From: Siniperca chuatsi
Lineage: Eukaryota > Chordata > Actinopteri > Centrarchiformes > Sinipercidae
Assembly (NCBI RefSeq): GCF_020085105.1
Contig: NC_058062.1
Coordinates: 4,242,945 to 4,306,944, forward strand
Direction: 5' to 3'
Length of the DNA: 64,000 nucleotides
The notes beneath the pieces are model-generated. The model saw nothing but the letters and a program-made list of their open reading frames with translations. It ran no database searches and was not told where the DNA came from. The position numbers and the translations under genes are program-made. Positions 1 through 15,343 of the stretch are shown piece after piece. Position 1 is the stretch's first letter; every line of letters starts with the position of its first letter.

Positions 1-1369
1 GTAAACGTGTGTGAAACAATGCATCGACTGTGGTATCACAGATTAGGTGGGTGAGTTCAGCCCTCATTTCTAATTTGGGATGAGGCTGAGTTGTCAACCT
101 TTTAAGTCAAATCTTAATATTACACACCGGGTTTCAGACTATTTTTTTAATTCTATATTCTCCCACTGATAGATATATGAGATTAAATTGTTGTTGATTT
201 AGTTTTGAATTGACCTTTATTTTGTGGGGATCCAGGGAAATAATGTAGTCAGATTTGGCTGTGAAATTCTTCTTACAATGAAAACAGTGGCAGATTCACC
301 ACTTAAAATCCACAGTAATTTTTGAAATAATATGTCACATGTGTCTAATGATTTCACACAGAATTAAACAAAAGCAGGCTTCTCGTTTCTAGCTGATGAC
401 CGTGGATTTTGTCGTCTGAAATAACGGCTGTCACTAGTAGATTTTATCAGTTGTAGCTAGCTAGCATAAGCTAATGTTAACGCTAAAAGTCTGTGAGTTA
501 GTTGAACACCTGGTCCCAGGCTGACTTTTTAATGTTCCAGTTGATTTAAAATGAAATACCTGAAAAATGATCTTAAATATGTATATGATGGCTACATATA
601 TAATGCTAAAAGGTTGACACTAAAGCCACTGTACATCCAGTCAAAAGTCAGTATCCTCACCAGCTAATAGAAGACAAAAAGCAGCTTTGTTTGTGTATTG
701 TAGGTAGTTATCCCGAGAAATACGTATTATAAATAAAAATGTCATAAAAATGTTATTCGTTGCAGCTGATGTTAGAGCAGATAAACACACAGTTTAATTG
801 ATTCCTTACACTTCTGCTCTTGTGTTTTTGGTTTTTGGAAGGGTGACATTAAAGATAAACTCCCTCCAAACTCTTTATAGGAGTATCGCTCTTTTTACAG
901 CCCCATACACACTGTTTCAAGATATTCAATCCAAAATTTGACAGGCCTGTCGTTACTAAACTGGGACTGGACAATCGCTTTTTCAGGGACGAGTTTTAGC
1001 ATGTAGAACTATTGTTTTTGCTGGGACCCCAGTTTAAGACCCACTGGTTTAGAGTGACAGCTGTGAAATGGTGAAAAACAACACAAATATGTCTGAAAAT
1101 ATGGAACAATCACTGTAGACTAGAAGGTGCAAGTGACATTAATCTGTGTTATGTTCCATCCAGCGCTTGACAGATTGATTCACTGTGCAGGAGTGGGATG
1201 AAGAAACTTACCCCCCCCCCCCTCCTCTGGCTCCTCGCAGAGAGGAGTCGAAGCCAGAGGAAGCGAAACATGCCCTTGAAGAGTCAAAGCTGTTGTTTTT
1301 TTTTTTATTGGCAGGCTAACAGAGTAACAGAGTTGGACACTGCACAGTGATGTCAGGGAGGGTCAGGCC
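1..1369. other. Gene-free intergenic DNA
   Basis: AT-rich sequence with no exon-like open frame that I can support on either strand. It contains a C run near 1211-1220 and a short inverted repeat at about 1223-1261 (CCTCTGGCT facing AGCCAGAGG). The segment from 1415 to 1742 is also featureless to the eye. Confidence 0.6.
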
Positions 1370-1414
1370 AAGAGCTCCAGCGCTAATACTAATGATATTA
1401 GTGCTGGAGCTCTT
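1370..1414. repeat. 19-bp near-perfect hairpin
   Basis: The arms 1370-1388 and 1396-1414 are reverse complements at 18 of 19 positions and are separated by a 7-nt spacer. The only difference would be a G-U pair in RNA. The complementarity does not extend into the flanks, so the stem is short for a microRNA precursor. It may be a small fold-back remnant. Confidence 0.7.
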
Positions 1415-1742
1415 TTAACTAATGATAGCTCCTCCCACAGCTGCACCATGCAGCCGGAGCGGGGACCCACAATGCTCAGAGGCCAGATTTCCATTTAGTT
1501 GGAGGGCACAAAGTGTCATTTATTGGAAATAGCACAAGAGGAAAGAGAGTGGGCATAGGAAAATCCCTCCTTTTGCCTTGTATTGTGCTTTTTCATGTGT
1601 GGATGTGTCCCTCTCTAATTGTCCTTCCTTCACTCGTGGGCCTTGAAAATCCAGTCTTGAAAGTTTTTTAAAATACTTAAAAGATAACTTGATAGGTTTG
1701 GCTTGCATTTCTATCTTCTATGATAATATTGTTACTTAATTA

Positions 1743-2697
1743 CTGCTTAGATCTGGGAACGCGGTGACTGATTGCAAACAGAAGTGTGATGGGGCAAGAA
1801 TCACGAGCAGTCAGAAGATCGAACACGTTTTAAACCTGCAATAAGTGTTTTTTTGGCCACATGGCAGCAGCGGAAATGAACTGTAAACACAACATTGACA
1901 TATCATCACCTTTTAAGTGAATGTGCTGAACTAGTTAGCAATCAGTTGCCTTTTTACACATCCAGGAGATACGGAGCAACATTATCATTCATTTGGAGCC
2001 GTGTTTGTGTCCACCTGGTGAATATAAGTCCAGTATTCACTCCAATATGCAGGTTTTGTTTTTGGTCTCCTGAGAAACATATTTTTAGCTTCTAAATGCT
2101 CCACTATGTTCACCAGCTATCTCTAACTGTGTCTGTCTGCCGTTTGCTGCTGAGCAGCTCGTGTGCAGTGGGTTTTGTCTGCTGCTGCTGAAAATGCAGC
2201 TGTGAGAGCAGTGAGAGCGAACCAAAACAATGAGCTGAAAGATGCCAAAAAGCTCCGTAGAGCAGATGGAAATTGCAGAGTTGGGGAATAAGAGAGAGAT
2301 CCCTTTCACATTGTTATTATAAAAATATTGATTATAGCCGCTTTTTAAATAAAAAAAAGGTTAGTCAAACTTATTTCATGGAAGAGAAAACGAAGATGAA
2401 TGGTGAAATTCTGACCCAAACTATCCATTGTAAACATCCAGCACAGTTTACAGACGGATTTTCTGGTTCAACTTTGACTTACAGTATATACTTGCTGTGT
2501 GCATTTTCCTGTGCAATGAGGGAGAATTACTCCTTACTTCAGGTTTTACTTCAAATCAAGTGGTTTAGATAATCTGATTTAACTGCTGGCTTGTGTACAA
2601 CCTGTCTGATCTTCTGACTGCTCGTGTTTGCTGCCCATTCAGACTCTGTTGTGTCTCTGCGTTCCCAGATCTCAGCAACTTCTTTGGTGACCTCAGA
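1743..2697. mobile_element. Non-autonomous DNA transposon (MITE-like)
   Basis: Sequence at about 1749-1830 reappears inverted at about 2600-2690. Both ends share AGATCTGGGAACGC at the outside and ACGAGCAGTCAGAAGATC further in, which defines imperfect terminal inverted repeats of about 80 bp around roughly 0.8 kb of non-coding interior. No transposase frame lies between them. The target-site duplication could not be settled, so the outer limits are uncertain by several bases and the superfamily is not assigned. Confidence 0.7.
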
Positions 2698-3039
2698 ATC
2701 ATCAACACCAAGAGAAATGATGGCTAAAGATGCAAAACTAAAACCGAAGTTGAATTATCCTTTAAAATAAATTTTGAGATTGGGAAATAGCACCCAAATT
2801 CATCATTACACAGTACCTCAGCTCTCTTCTGTGCATGCATGGTTCAACACTTCACAAAATTAGGAGAATTTGGGTTTCAGGCAGCAAATTAATGATTTCA
2901 CCAGGATTTTTTGACTTTCACAATTTTTTTTTAATAATAATTGAGGCCTCTCTGATTTGCTCATTTTGGGTCCTTAAATCTCTGCAAACAGGACATTGAA
3001 AATTTTAAATAAGCTACACTTAACTTGACAGTTCATGCA

Positions 3040-3276
3040 CTGTTACCTTATACTGTATTATTATCATCAACCGGTAAACCCACTTGGTACTTCACACTTA
3101 TTTTATTTCATACTTATACCCACTTGATACTTAATTTATTTTCTGACCTGTATTATAGTCTATTATATTTTTTGCTTAGTACTTCTCTTCCTGTGTGCAC
3201 TGACGTGACAGTGAGCTGCTGTAACAAAAGAGTTTCCCCTCGGGGATCAATAAAGTATTTCTGATTCTGATTCTGA
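3040..3276 (+). mobile_element. 3' end of a truncated LINE
   Basis: The segment ends in a motif with CCCCTCGGGGATCAATAAAG followed by short CTGATT repeats, the kind of tail seen on teleost non-LTR retrotransposons. The same ending occurs at 19145-19280 in an slc25a39 intron, so it is a dispersed family. Only the 3' part is present and there is no reverse transcriptase frame. Confidence 0.6.
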
Positions 3277-3972
3277 AAGTCACTGAGAAGTTCTCAAAGT
3301 TGATCTGAGCCCTGAGATCTGCAGTTTGGTGTGCAAGAAGGTGGGAGGAATTAGCCTTCATCACCAGGTCTCTCCTCTCCAGCATTCGACCCCCCCGTCC
3401 TCCTCCCCCTCCTCCCTTTGACTCACTCTTTCCCTCCCTCCCTCTTTCTCTCACTCCTGCTGTGGTGATCAAAGTGTCTCTGCAGTGCTGTGTGCTCAGA
3501 GAAGTGGGGGAGCAGCCTGGTGGTGGATGTTGGGGTGGGGTCACCGGAGGGGGGGTTGATGGCAGGGTGAGGAGATGAGGCCTGAGGAACACGCGGTCTC
3601 CTCCTGGCTGGGAATATTAAGAGCAAACACACTGACTCTCTCTCTGCCCGAGCCTGGCTTTGTGTCTCTGGCAGGCTGCGAGGTTACATAACCTCACATC
3701 AAACCGACTAATGACCTTTCTCTGACTTTACTAGACAACGTTCTGGGACAGAGAAGCAAGCACCCATGGGAGCTGTGTGGGCGCGTCACCCGAAGCCTCC
3801 AAAGCTACCTCCAACTTTAAGTCACTGAGAGGAGGCTGCAGCGTTCGACATTCATTCTCTGTGAATTACTGTTCTAGCAACAAAATGCAACCTGAAATGT
3901 GTGTGTGGATTTTTGTTGGAGGAATGTTTATCTTTTTCCTGTGCATGCAAACACTGAATCTGCATGTGCAAG

Positions 3973-3974
<2 letters not shown>

Positions 3975-4032
<58 letters not shown>
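3975..4032. repeat. (TG)n microsatellite
   Basis: An uninterrupted TG run followed by a short GA-rich stretch. Apparent open frames on both strands here are products of the repeat. Confidence 0.98.
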
Positions 4033-4041
<9 letters not shown>

Positions 4042-5059
4042 AAGAAAGATGCAGCCTGTTGTTTATGCTGACCAGAGAACAGTTGCTGACTGCGCTCACC
4101 CCGGGTTATTTTTGGGTCATGCAGAGTTGAGTGGCAACAAAGAGCTATAAGCACAGTCAACCAACTGAAAAAGACATAAAAAACCATTGGAGCAAACATA
4201 GTCTGAAATGACACATTCACATCACCCCCCACTGCTGATACAAGCAGTATGAAGCTGCACCATTTCCTGAATGAAAAATATATGGACCAAAGAGGTGTCT
4301 GAGCTATGCCACCGCTATTTTACAAATCATCTGAAGCTTTTAAATCCAGAGGGCAGTTTAAAAAAAAAAGAAGAGATAAAGAGGAGGAACCAAAGTAGGC
4401 TACAGCACACAAAGTGCTCCGGGATGCGTGAAGCAAAGGGAGCGCTGTGCTCTGCCCTCTGGTGGTGTGATGGGAGATGAAGTGCGGGGCTGCCTCCGTC
4501 AGCTCAGGGTACGCTGTGTCCATGAACGGGCCTGGAATACTGATGCCACAGTGCAGGGGTGCAGGAGCTGCAGTCTGGCAGGCCCAGGAGGAGCGCTCAG
4601 GCCCTCAGATTCACTGTCCTTTACACAAACCCAGACTAAAGAGGACTACTGCCTTCTTTGTGATAATATATAGCTGTAGTCAGTATCACATATGATATGG
4701 ATGGAAATTCTTTGCATTCATAAATAGCCAAAAAGCACACTTGAATCTTTTTACGCCTGGCAGGAAGAAAACAAATGTCAGTGATTTCCACCTGTTTACA
4801 TCATGATTTGCGACCAGGCTTTGACTCAGTTCTAGTATAAAAAATCTGAAATGTAAATATTTTTAAACCCTCTTGTTGGGAATCTAGCCAAAAGAATTGT
4901 GTTCAGTAACACAAGCCGTAAAACACGTCCTTACGAAAGCCATTCATCCACCTGGCATAGAAAATATATAGATGAAGCATCATCTCCAGCTGCTCCACCT
5001 TGCAGCAACCTACAGTGCATTGATATCACCTTGAAAAAAAATCAGACTTGGGCTCAACT
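4033..5059. other. Intergenic DNA, nothing recognised
   Basis: No conserved exon, RNA gene or clear repeat could be supported. Short open frames at 4271-4680 have no recognisable domain and no splice context. Confidence 0.5.
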
Positions 5060-5775
5060 GGGGCTCTAAATAGTGATAATTTTCATTAAGGATTCGTTAT
5101 TGAATCTGCAGATTATATTTTTTGATTAATCGATTCATCATTTAGTTTGAAATTTTTCAGAAAACACTGAAACATACCCATCACAATTTCCCAAAACCCC
5201 AGGTGACGTCTCAAAATGTCTCGTTTTGTCCAACCAACAGTCCAAAACCAAAAGATATTCAATTTACATTCATATAAAACAAATTAACAGTAAATCCTCA
5301 TATTTTAGGAGCTGGAACCAGCAAATGTTTTATGGTATTTTTACTTGATAAATGACCTAAGGTCCCTGAAAACTATTAGCTAACATATTTCTCTATAACC
5401 TTAAATATTAATGACTTAATATGCAACAGTCAAAGCTAAACCTACCACACAACAGTTATCAGATTTCTATTCAAATGTTGCTAAATCCTGATTGGTGCAT
5501 TAAAGTACATGACATCACCTTTGTCTCACTGAGCCCAGCCGACTTCATATCAGTGAGAGGGGCCCAGACATAAATACACATACAGAAATCTCTCCATTGA
5601 AATAACCAAACTGAAATGACTGTTCCAACTTTGGCAGAAAACTGTGTTCATGTAGGAGCCCTTTGCTCATAGTAAGAAGGTGCTTGAGACAATACGTTTC
5701 CAGGGCCTTTAAATGATTGATTAACAGAGTTGTTGTCGATTAATTATCTGTCGATCGACTAATCATTTCAACACT
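5060..5775. repeat. Dispersed percomorph repeat with AATCGATT core
   Basis: This stretch holds the recognisable pieces of a repeat that is abundant in percomorph genomes. It starts with a GATTAATCGATTCATC segment, continues with a block around AAAATGTCTCGTTTTGTCCA, and ends near 5735-5765 with the related ATTAATTATCTGTCGATCGA. The middle appears interrupted. Other fragments of the family lie at about 8400-8530, 33370-33425 and 39255-39565. The family name is not known to me. Confidence 0.65.
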
Positions 5776-6204
5776 AAATTCCACCCAGTCCAGGCAGAAT
5801 AACAGTAGTCAGATAGTCACCTTTGGAGCAGTAGTAGCCAAGCCTGCGGCCTCCGTCATGTGTAATAATGGTCCTAAGTGTGTGGTCGTCCCCTCCGACA
5901 GTCTGTCCTCCTGTCTTTCACCACGCTGCAGCAACACCCAGTCACTTCCCTCACTCTGCAGGACGGCCCTCCGCTGACTCTGTGCCAGCTGGCTGACGAC
6001 GATGCCAGGACACACACCAACACACAGATGCACACACCTACTTACATGTACAAGCAACTGCACACACTCTCACACACTCACATAAATCAAATGCTTGGCC
6101 CTCCTCTCTGCTGTCCCAGCATGCACCCTGGTTACCTGGCTGCTGTCCCACTAGCAACAGCTGCTACCTAAGGACTGGACTGGAGGTTCCACTGCAGGAT
6201 AGCA

Positions 6205-6208
<4 letters not shown>

Positions 6209-6268
<60 letters not shown>
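6209..6268. repeat. (CA)n microsatellite
   Basis: Pure CA run of about 60 bp; open frames reported here on the minus strand are repeat artefacts. Confidence 0.98.
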
Positions 6269-6270
<2 letters not shown>

Positions 6271-6326
6271 TGCAGTCACATAAAATATAGACACAGAAAA
6301 TACTGGCTTCAATCGTGCCTGGCTCC

Positions 6327-7086
6327 GAGGAGAGCTCATTTGAGATGATGGAGGACTGAACAGATCAGAGGCAGGGCCAGAGGGCACTGCCCCCCCCCGA
6401 AGTTGATAGGTAGTTGGCTTGTTAGTATCATGAATGGATTAGTGAACGGTCCTACTGGGTGCGGGTCCTGGGGCCCCTGGACTAAACCTCTGTATGAAGT
6501 GACTGTTTCTTGTTGGAAAGTCGATCAAACGACCGCAAAATACACAAAATGACCACTAAGTGATGCAAATTACTACTAAGTGAAGCAAAACTACCACAGA
6601 TTTGCAAAATGAACACAAAAAGATGCAAAACTGGCACAAATTGATGCAAAATTACCACAAAATCATGCAAAAGACCACAAAACAACCACTAATTGACGCA
6701 AAATTACTACAAAGTGAAGCAAAACGGCCTTTCTTTCTGTCTGGGGTCTTGCTCCTCTGCAGTGTCCGTGGCTGTGGGTTATTTGGAGTTACAAATAGAA
6801 GCTATTCATTGATATCATTTCATATTAGAATATTTAGCATAATTTATTTGTTCATTAATTTAGTACCCTGAATAAACAATGTAATATTTATAATGTACAT
6901 TATTGCAAATAATCATGGCTTTAAATATGAGTCTGAACACATTTTTACACATTTCCCAAATGTGCCCCCCTTCTTTGAATCTGTGCCCCAGTCTGCCCCT
7001 TCCCCTTGGTCAGACGTTTCTGCACCCGCCCCTGCTTCATTCGTCCCCATCTCTGAGGAGAGCTCATTTGAGATGATGGAGGACTG
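6327..7086. repeat. Minisatellite-bearing insert between 32-bp direct repeats
   Basis: Identical 32-bp copies at 6327-6358 and 7055-7086, with weaker similarity upstream of each, flank about 700 bp. Inside, at about 6525-6725, is a degenerate tandem repeat with units like GCAAAATTACCACAAA. Similar gene-free repeats with internal minisatellites are common in fish DNA. The C-rich ends near 6388 and 6965 may be element termini. No coding frame is supported. Confidence 0.6.
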
Positions 7087-7985
7087 GACTGAAAGGGTGG
7101 AATGGTGCAGACGGGCCCGTATGAAAAGTGCACAGAGATGCTGTTTGAGCAGATGCACCTGATCATAAAGAGAGCGTCTGCTGGGACACCTAACCTCACC
7201 TGGATGGGAGCAATTAATGGCATAATTTACTGAGAGGGGGGGGGGGCATTATGTAAAGCAAAGCCGTGGGAGCTTTGAACTGCAGCTCTGCTTGTGCTGC
7301 AGCAGGGCAGGGGTCAGAGCCTCTGGAGGTTCTTATGTAACAGCAGGGCCATCTCCATGACTGTCCTCTGGCCACAGTGACAGAGGGCTTCACCCTGCTT
7401 CTTCCTCCTGCTGCACACACCGCAGGCCTTCTTCTTAGGGCCCAGTTTAACATAAGTGTCCTTTAGAGGATATTCTCTCATCACTGTAGAACTGCTTTGG
7501 TAGAGAAAATGTCAAATTCTTGAAATGCTGCTCAACAAAGAACAATTGTCCTTCAACTCCCCTGACTGCAGGTAGGTGGGACCTTGAAAAACCTTACAGG
7601 AAATCCACATTTCTGCTAAGAGTGCTGAATATTATGCAGAGATGTCTCAGGGAGGCGTTTCGCAGGACATCTAAATGGCCTGTGGAGCCCTCTCAGGGTC
7701 TTCCTCATTACCTGCTGAAGCGGAGGTTTTAGTTTTGGCAGTGATGAGTCAGAATGGATGATGTTGGGGCTTAATTGCTGTACTGTGACTGCTAGAGTTC
7801 TGATGTCAGCCGAATACAAGCCTTACAGCTCAAGGACACATATAGCCAGTTAAAACATGCAATGTTAGCTAAACAGTGTCTTGCTGTCCATCAGTTGTGC
7901 ATAGGTGGCTGCTCTCATCATAGCTGATGCCAACATTTTCAGCTGCAACACATGAGACTGATCACATTTAACAAGCTCAGCACGC
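7087..7985. other. Intergenic DNA, nothing recognised
   Basis: A G run lies at about 7235-7246. Open frames on both strands are short, overlap one another and show no domain. Confidence 0.4.
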
Positions 7986-8400
7986 AGCGGTGGGACGCAA
8001 CTAATTACATTTACTCAAGTGCTATACTTTTATACAATATTGTACTTTTTACTCCACCACATTTAACAGACAGCTTTAGTTACCTTGCAGGTCAAGATTT
8101 TATACGTCAAACATGTGATCAGTTTATAAAATATGCACTGTTAGATGAAACTACCCAACAGTTTATGCAGTTCTTAAAATCAGCTCCGCTTTAACATTCA
8201 GATGCTGCTCGGATGGTAATTAATTCAAGAATAAAATGATTATTTTCATGCTATGTTGTACTCCTATCACACTACAGTTCAGAGGGAAAGTTTTTATTAA
8301 ACTCCACTACATTTATTATACAGCTAGTTATTTGACAGAATAAGATTTTACAGACAAAACATGGTGCTTATAAAATGGATTGTTATAGATTTAACTACCA
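7986..8400. repeat. Copies of a CTCCACTACATTTA-type dispersed repeat
   Basis: Two partial copies (about 7986-8200 and 8260-8400) of a non-coding repeat recognisable by ACATTTACTCAAGTRCT, TACTTTTTACTCCACYACAT and GACAGCTTTAGTTAC blocks. Related copies lie at about 34876-35490, 38200-38330, 46080-46510, 55310-55480 and, inverted, 58870-59380. It resembles a widespread non-autonomous DNA transposon of percomorph fish; I suspect hAT affinity but cannot show it here. Confidence 0.7.
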
Positions 8401-9030
8401 AATAGCTGAAATGATTAGTCGACCAATCGATTGGCAGACAAGACTATTTTAATATGATCAATGCTCAACATTTCATGGTTCCAGCTTCTCCAAAGTGAGA
8501 ATTTGCTGCTTTTCCTGGTCTTAAGTTTTAAAAAAAAAAAAATAAAAAAATAAAAATTGCACTTTGATTAATGATCAGACAATTTGAAGGCATCATGTTG
8601 GCTCTTAAGTTTTACAGTCCGTTTATCTACAAAATGAAAAATCCATATTCTTGCAGCCCTAGATAAGTTGAAATTCCAACACTGGATAAACTTCACTGCA
8701 GTATTGTACCTTTTGTTTTTAGATAGCTGCCCTATTAAAAGGCTTGAAGACCTCCACAATTAAGTATCTTACATCCAATGAAAAGCTTTCATGAGATTAA
8801 GTTCAGATCAGATAACCTACCAATTAACTACCCTTGTCAAAAGATAGACCAAGCAGTCATCTGCAACCTCCAACATGCTGACTCAAGTCAGCCTCAAGGT
8901 AACCAGCTGACCAGATTTCCTCTGATTGCAGATAAGTTTACTGTGAGTCCAGAGGGAGTTAGGCCTACACAGCCAAGTTACTTTATGTATAGTCACTTAT
9001 AAAGTGGACGCACACACATGCTTTGGGTTT
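8401..9030. other. Intergenic, partial AATCGATT-family repeat
   Basis: The first 130 bp carry a reverse-oriented fragment of the AATCGATT repeat family, followed by an A-rich tract at 8529-8556. Nothing further is recognised up to the rpl3 3' end. Confidence 0.5.
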
Positions 9031-9035
9031 TGGTT

Positions 9036-9041
9036 TTTATT
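9036..9041 (-). promoter_or_regulatory. rpl3 polyadenylation signal
   Basis: AATAAA on the minus strand, about 75 bp past the rpl3 stop codon, giving a short 3'UTR typical of ribosomal protein genes. Confidence 0.75.
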
Positions 9042-9114
9042 AAATAACTCTGCAGAGTTACAGTTATGATGGTGACAGTCAATGCAGCAGAGACATTGGT
9101 ACAGGACAGCGACT

Positions 9115-12433
<3,319 letters not shown>

Positions 12434-12500
12434 TTTGTCTCCAATCCGATTCAAAGAGGCCTGTAGAAGGGCAAGTCGCCACTATATACAAAAGAAAATA
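12434..12500 (-). promoter_or_regulatory. rpl3 promoter with 5'TOP start
   Basis: On the minus strand a TATATA element (12483-12488) precedes a pyrimidine-rich CCTTCT tract at 12470-12465 and then the untranslated leader. A 5'-terminal oligopyrimidine start is the mark of ribosomal protein mRNAs and places them under mTOR-dependent translational control. The exact start nucleotide is inferred, either near 12470 or near 12459. Confidence 0.6.
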
Positions 12501-12519
12501 TCGCGGGATTTAGCGTGAC

Positions 12520-13245
12520 TATCCTCAGAGAAGACCCGCCCCCGGTATTTCACCCTGGAGATGTATTAAACTCAGCAGCCACTAGATGCCGCTGTTTGAT
12601 TTTACAAATTATCTGAATGCAACACACAATAAATAACTTTTAAACAAATATGAAATATTAAAACTTTTTTGTGTTATTATTCACTTAAACGGTACAAAAG
12701 GAAATATAGCAATCTGCCTGTGGCCAATAATATTTTTGAAATATTTCCATTTTCATTCAAATACTGTACATCTCATCTGTGTCTTAAAACTGTATATTAT
12801 TATTATTATTATTATATTTGTGACAAATGGAAACAATATGCATTTTAGTTCTTCTATGGTGTCAGACAGTTTTAACCAATTTAGAATAAAATACAACTTT
12901 ATTGTCCACCAAGGTGGGAAACTGTCTTTGAACTTGTATGTGTATATAAGAAAATGTTAAATTTGGTGTTTGTTTTGTAGTGTATTTTCTTTGTTATTGT
13001 TCATATCCTTCACTAAATACCCCTTCTCAAACATGTATATATGCTAATGTACACATTCTGTTCTTTTAAATAATGGTGCTCATTTACTAACTCCTTAGGG
13101 AATAATAAAATCACAAATAACATTAAAAAAAAAATCAAGCTGTCATAACATTTACTACCATTTAATTCATAAAAAAAACAAAGAACACACATTTACACTT
13201 TTCAGGTTAAGGCAGCAATATTTTGTTTTATCATCCAGTGTTGTA
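12520..13245. other. Intergenic spacer between slc25a39 and rpl3
   Basis: AT-rich DNA between the likely 3' end of slc25a39 (minus-strand AATAAA at 13264-13269) and the rpl3 promoter. An ATT repeat occurs at 12796-12814. No gene is supported. Confidence 0.5.
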
Positions 13246-14198
13246 ACAAGTTTTGATGTTATGTTTATTGTCAAGAATTTTAAAGCATTTCATCATCAGA
13301 ATGCCACCAGGGAAAGTTTGAAAAGCCTTTTGTGTTCTCTTTTACCCGTGACCTAAAAAGGCAAAATGTAAGAAAATCTGTGATTTTTGGGAAGATAGCT
13401 GCAGTGCTTTTGCACTCACATCAAATGTTCATGAATTTTTGTAATATAATTATAGCATAAAATGCTAAATTCGTGCACCAATGAAAACATATCTTCCAAG
13501 AAGGCTCGCTTTAATTTTGCCATCACGCCTTGTGTTTCAAATACTGTGACTTTCCTCCCGTTATGAGAGCAGAAAAGAGGCATACGTTCAACAAACATAA
13601 AAACCTGTAGCTACTTTATAATTTCATTTCACAGCGCTTGTCTTGCAAATGTAAAGTACTACAAATGATCAAATCTATCCAGCATACAAAACAGATTTAT
13701 CAGTATTCCAATGTCAGAAACGTCATGCTTTACTGCTACAGGAATGCAAGGTGGACTGTACAGCATGCAGTCGATCTCAGGCAATGCAAAATGAGAACAT
13801 TTTCCTGACTCATGCAACAGTACTGAAAGAGTTGGAGTCCTTAAGAGGGTTTGAATTTTCCCATCAACCATTATGGTGAGCGGGTTCAGTGTCTTCATCA
13901 AGGAACATGTATTGGAACAGGTAGTGAACATGTGACTTTCACGCTCAGAGTCTCATCATTATCATTTGAAAATGTGCATCGAGGCGTGATCCGTGTCAGT
14001 GTAACTTGGTACAAGTTCCTTCCCTAAAACATTGAAAAAAAAAAAAAAAAACACCTTCTCTTTTTAAGATTCCTGGAAAAAATATTATTCAAATAATCAT
14101 TACACATAAAGTCTGTGGTCCACGAGTATCTCTCAGTATCCAGGCTTGTTGTTCAAGCTCGTTATTGTGTTCAAGGATGTTGGTGTCAAGTCCAATTC

Positions 14199-14229
<31 letters not shown>

Positions 14230-14425
14230 AGATTTGCAGGGAGAGAGGCATGTCTGACAAGTTTGTGTTCACACAAACCCTAATCCAGGCCGCCTGTTCC
14301 TAAAGCTTCTGTTTGAGACTTTGTCCCAACGGTCCTGGTAATAAACAGTCTGCATGTGCGGCTGTGAACAGTCTCCTGCCACTGAGAAACACCTGGCACC
14401 ACACAAACAGCCTTCAGGACGTTGG
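13246..14425 (-). other. slc25a39 3' untranslated region (probable)
   Basis: About 1.2 kb from the stop codon to a minus-strand AATAAA at 13264-13269. It contains two A/T homopolymer tracts (14035-14051 and 14203-14227). An earlier polyadenylation site is possible, so the extent is an estimate. Confidence 0.45.
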
Positions 14426-15301
14426 TCACTCTTGATCAAGGTTCATCTTCTGGAAGAAGGTCTTTCCAAACTCATAGGTGCTTATCATGACAGCACAGGC
14501 TGGGGCCACTTTGATCACCCTGGGCATGAAACCTGGGGAAAAATACAAATGTTTTCACTTTTGAGCAAAGCAAACATTGTATTTTTACTTAACATAAAGT
14601 AGCATAAGTGTGTACCTGCAAAAAGGCCTCTGTAGCCCAACTCAGCCCATATTTCCTTCATTATGTGCCATGTGGACGTGGTTTTCTTTAAGGAAACTAG
14701 GAGGAAATGGGAATAAATTACTGTTTAGAATATGCTACACACACACATATAGGTAAAATACATTTCGCATAAACATAACTGCCTACATCAGCATGTTAAA
14801 AGTACTGACCTCCCAGAGTATCCAATTCTCCCAGCTGGATCTGTCTACGTGTCTTCACCACGTCAAAAGGTAGCGTCAGGATAGCAGCAATCTAGACACC
14901 ATGACAGACAAACAATATACTATACATATACTGGACGATACACAGGTGCAGCCAATGCTTACACTTCAAACTGTTAGATATTATCTGTGCATGAAGGATA
15001 ACCTTTCATAGCAGGAGGGCAGTTGCTTAATTACTACACAAGAAACATTACACTGTGAATGTGGGTCAGTCATTGGCCTGATTCTCTAAACCCTGACAAT
15101 GCATTCATTGCTCAAGAGCTGAACCTGAAACCTTGTTATCAGAAATTGATCGAAGTTATTGTGATCTATTTATACAGTACAGTTAGTACAGTGTAGTTAG
15201 TTAACCAGAGCAAACCTCAACAAGGCTACAATTCATCTTATTTGTTCTCACTTTGAGTTCAAGCAGAAAATAAGTCTGATTACATAAAGTCATTCATAAA
15301 G

Positions 15302-15343
<42 letters not shown>

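Noticed and set aside
3176-3592. 138-codon minus-strand frame, Pro/Gly-rich
   Set aside because: Low-complexity translation of a C/T-rich tract overlapping a LINE tail; codon pattern and composition do not suggest a gene.
3852-4232. 126-codon minus-strand frame with a long Thr-His run
   Set aside because: It is produced by the (TG)n microsatellite; no domain or splice context.
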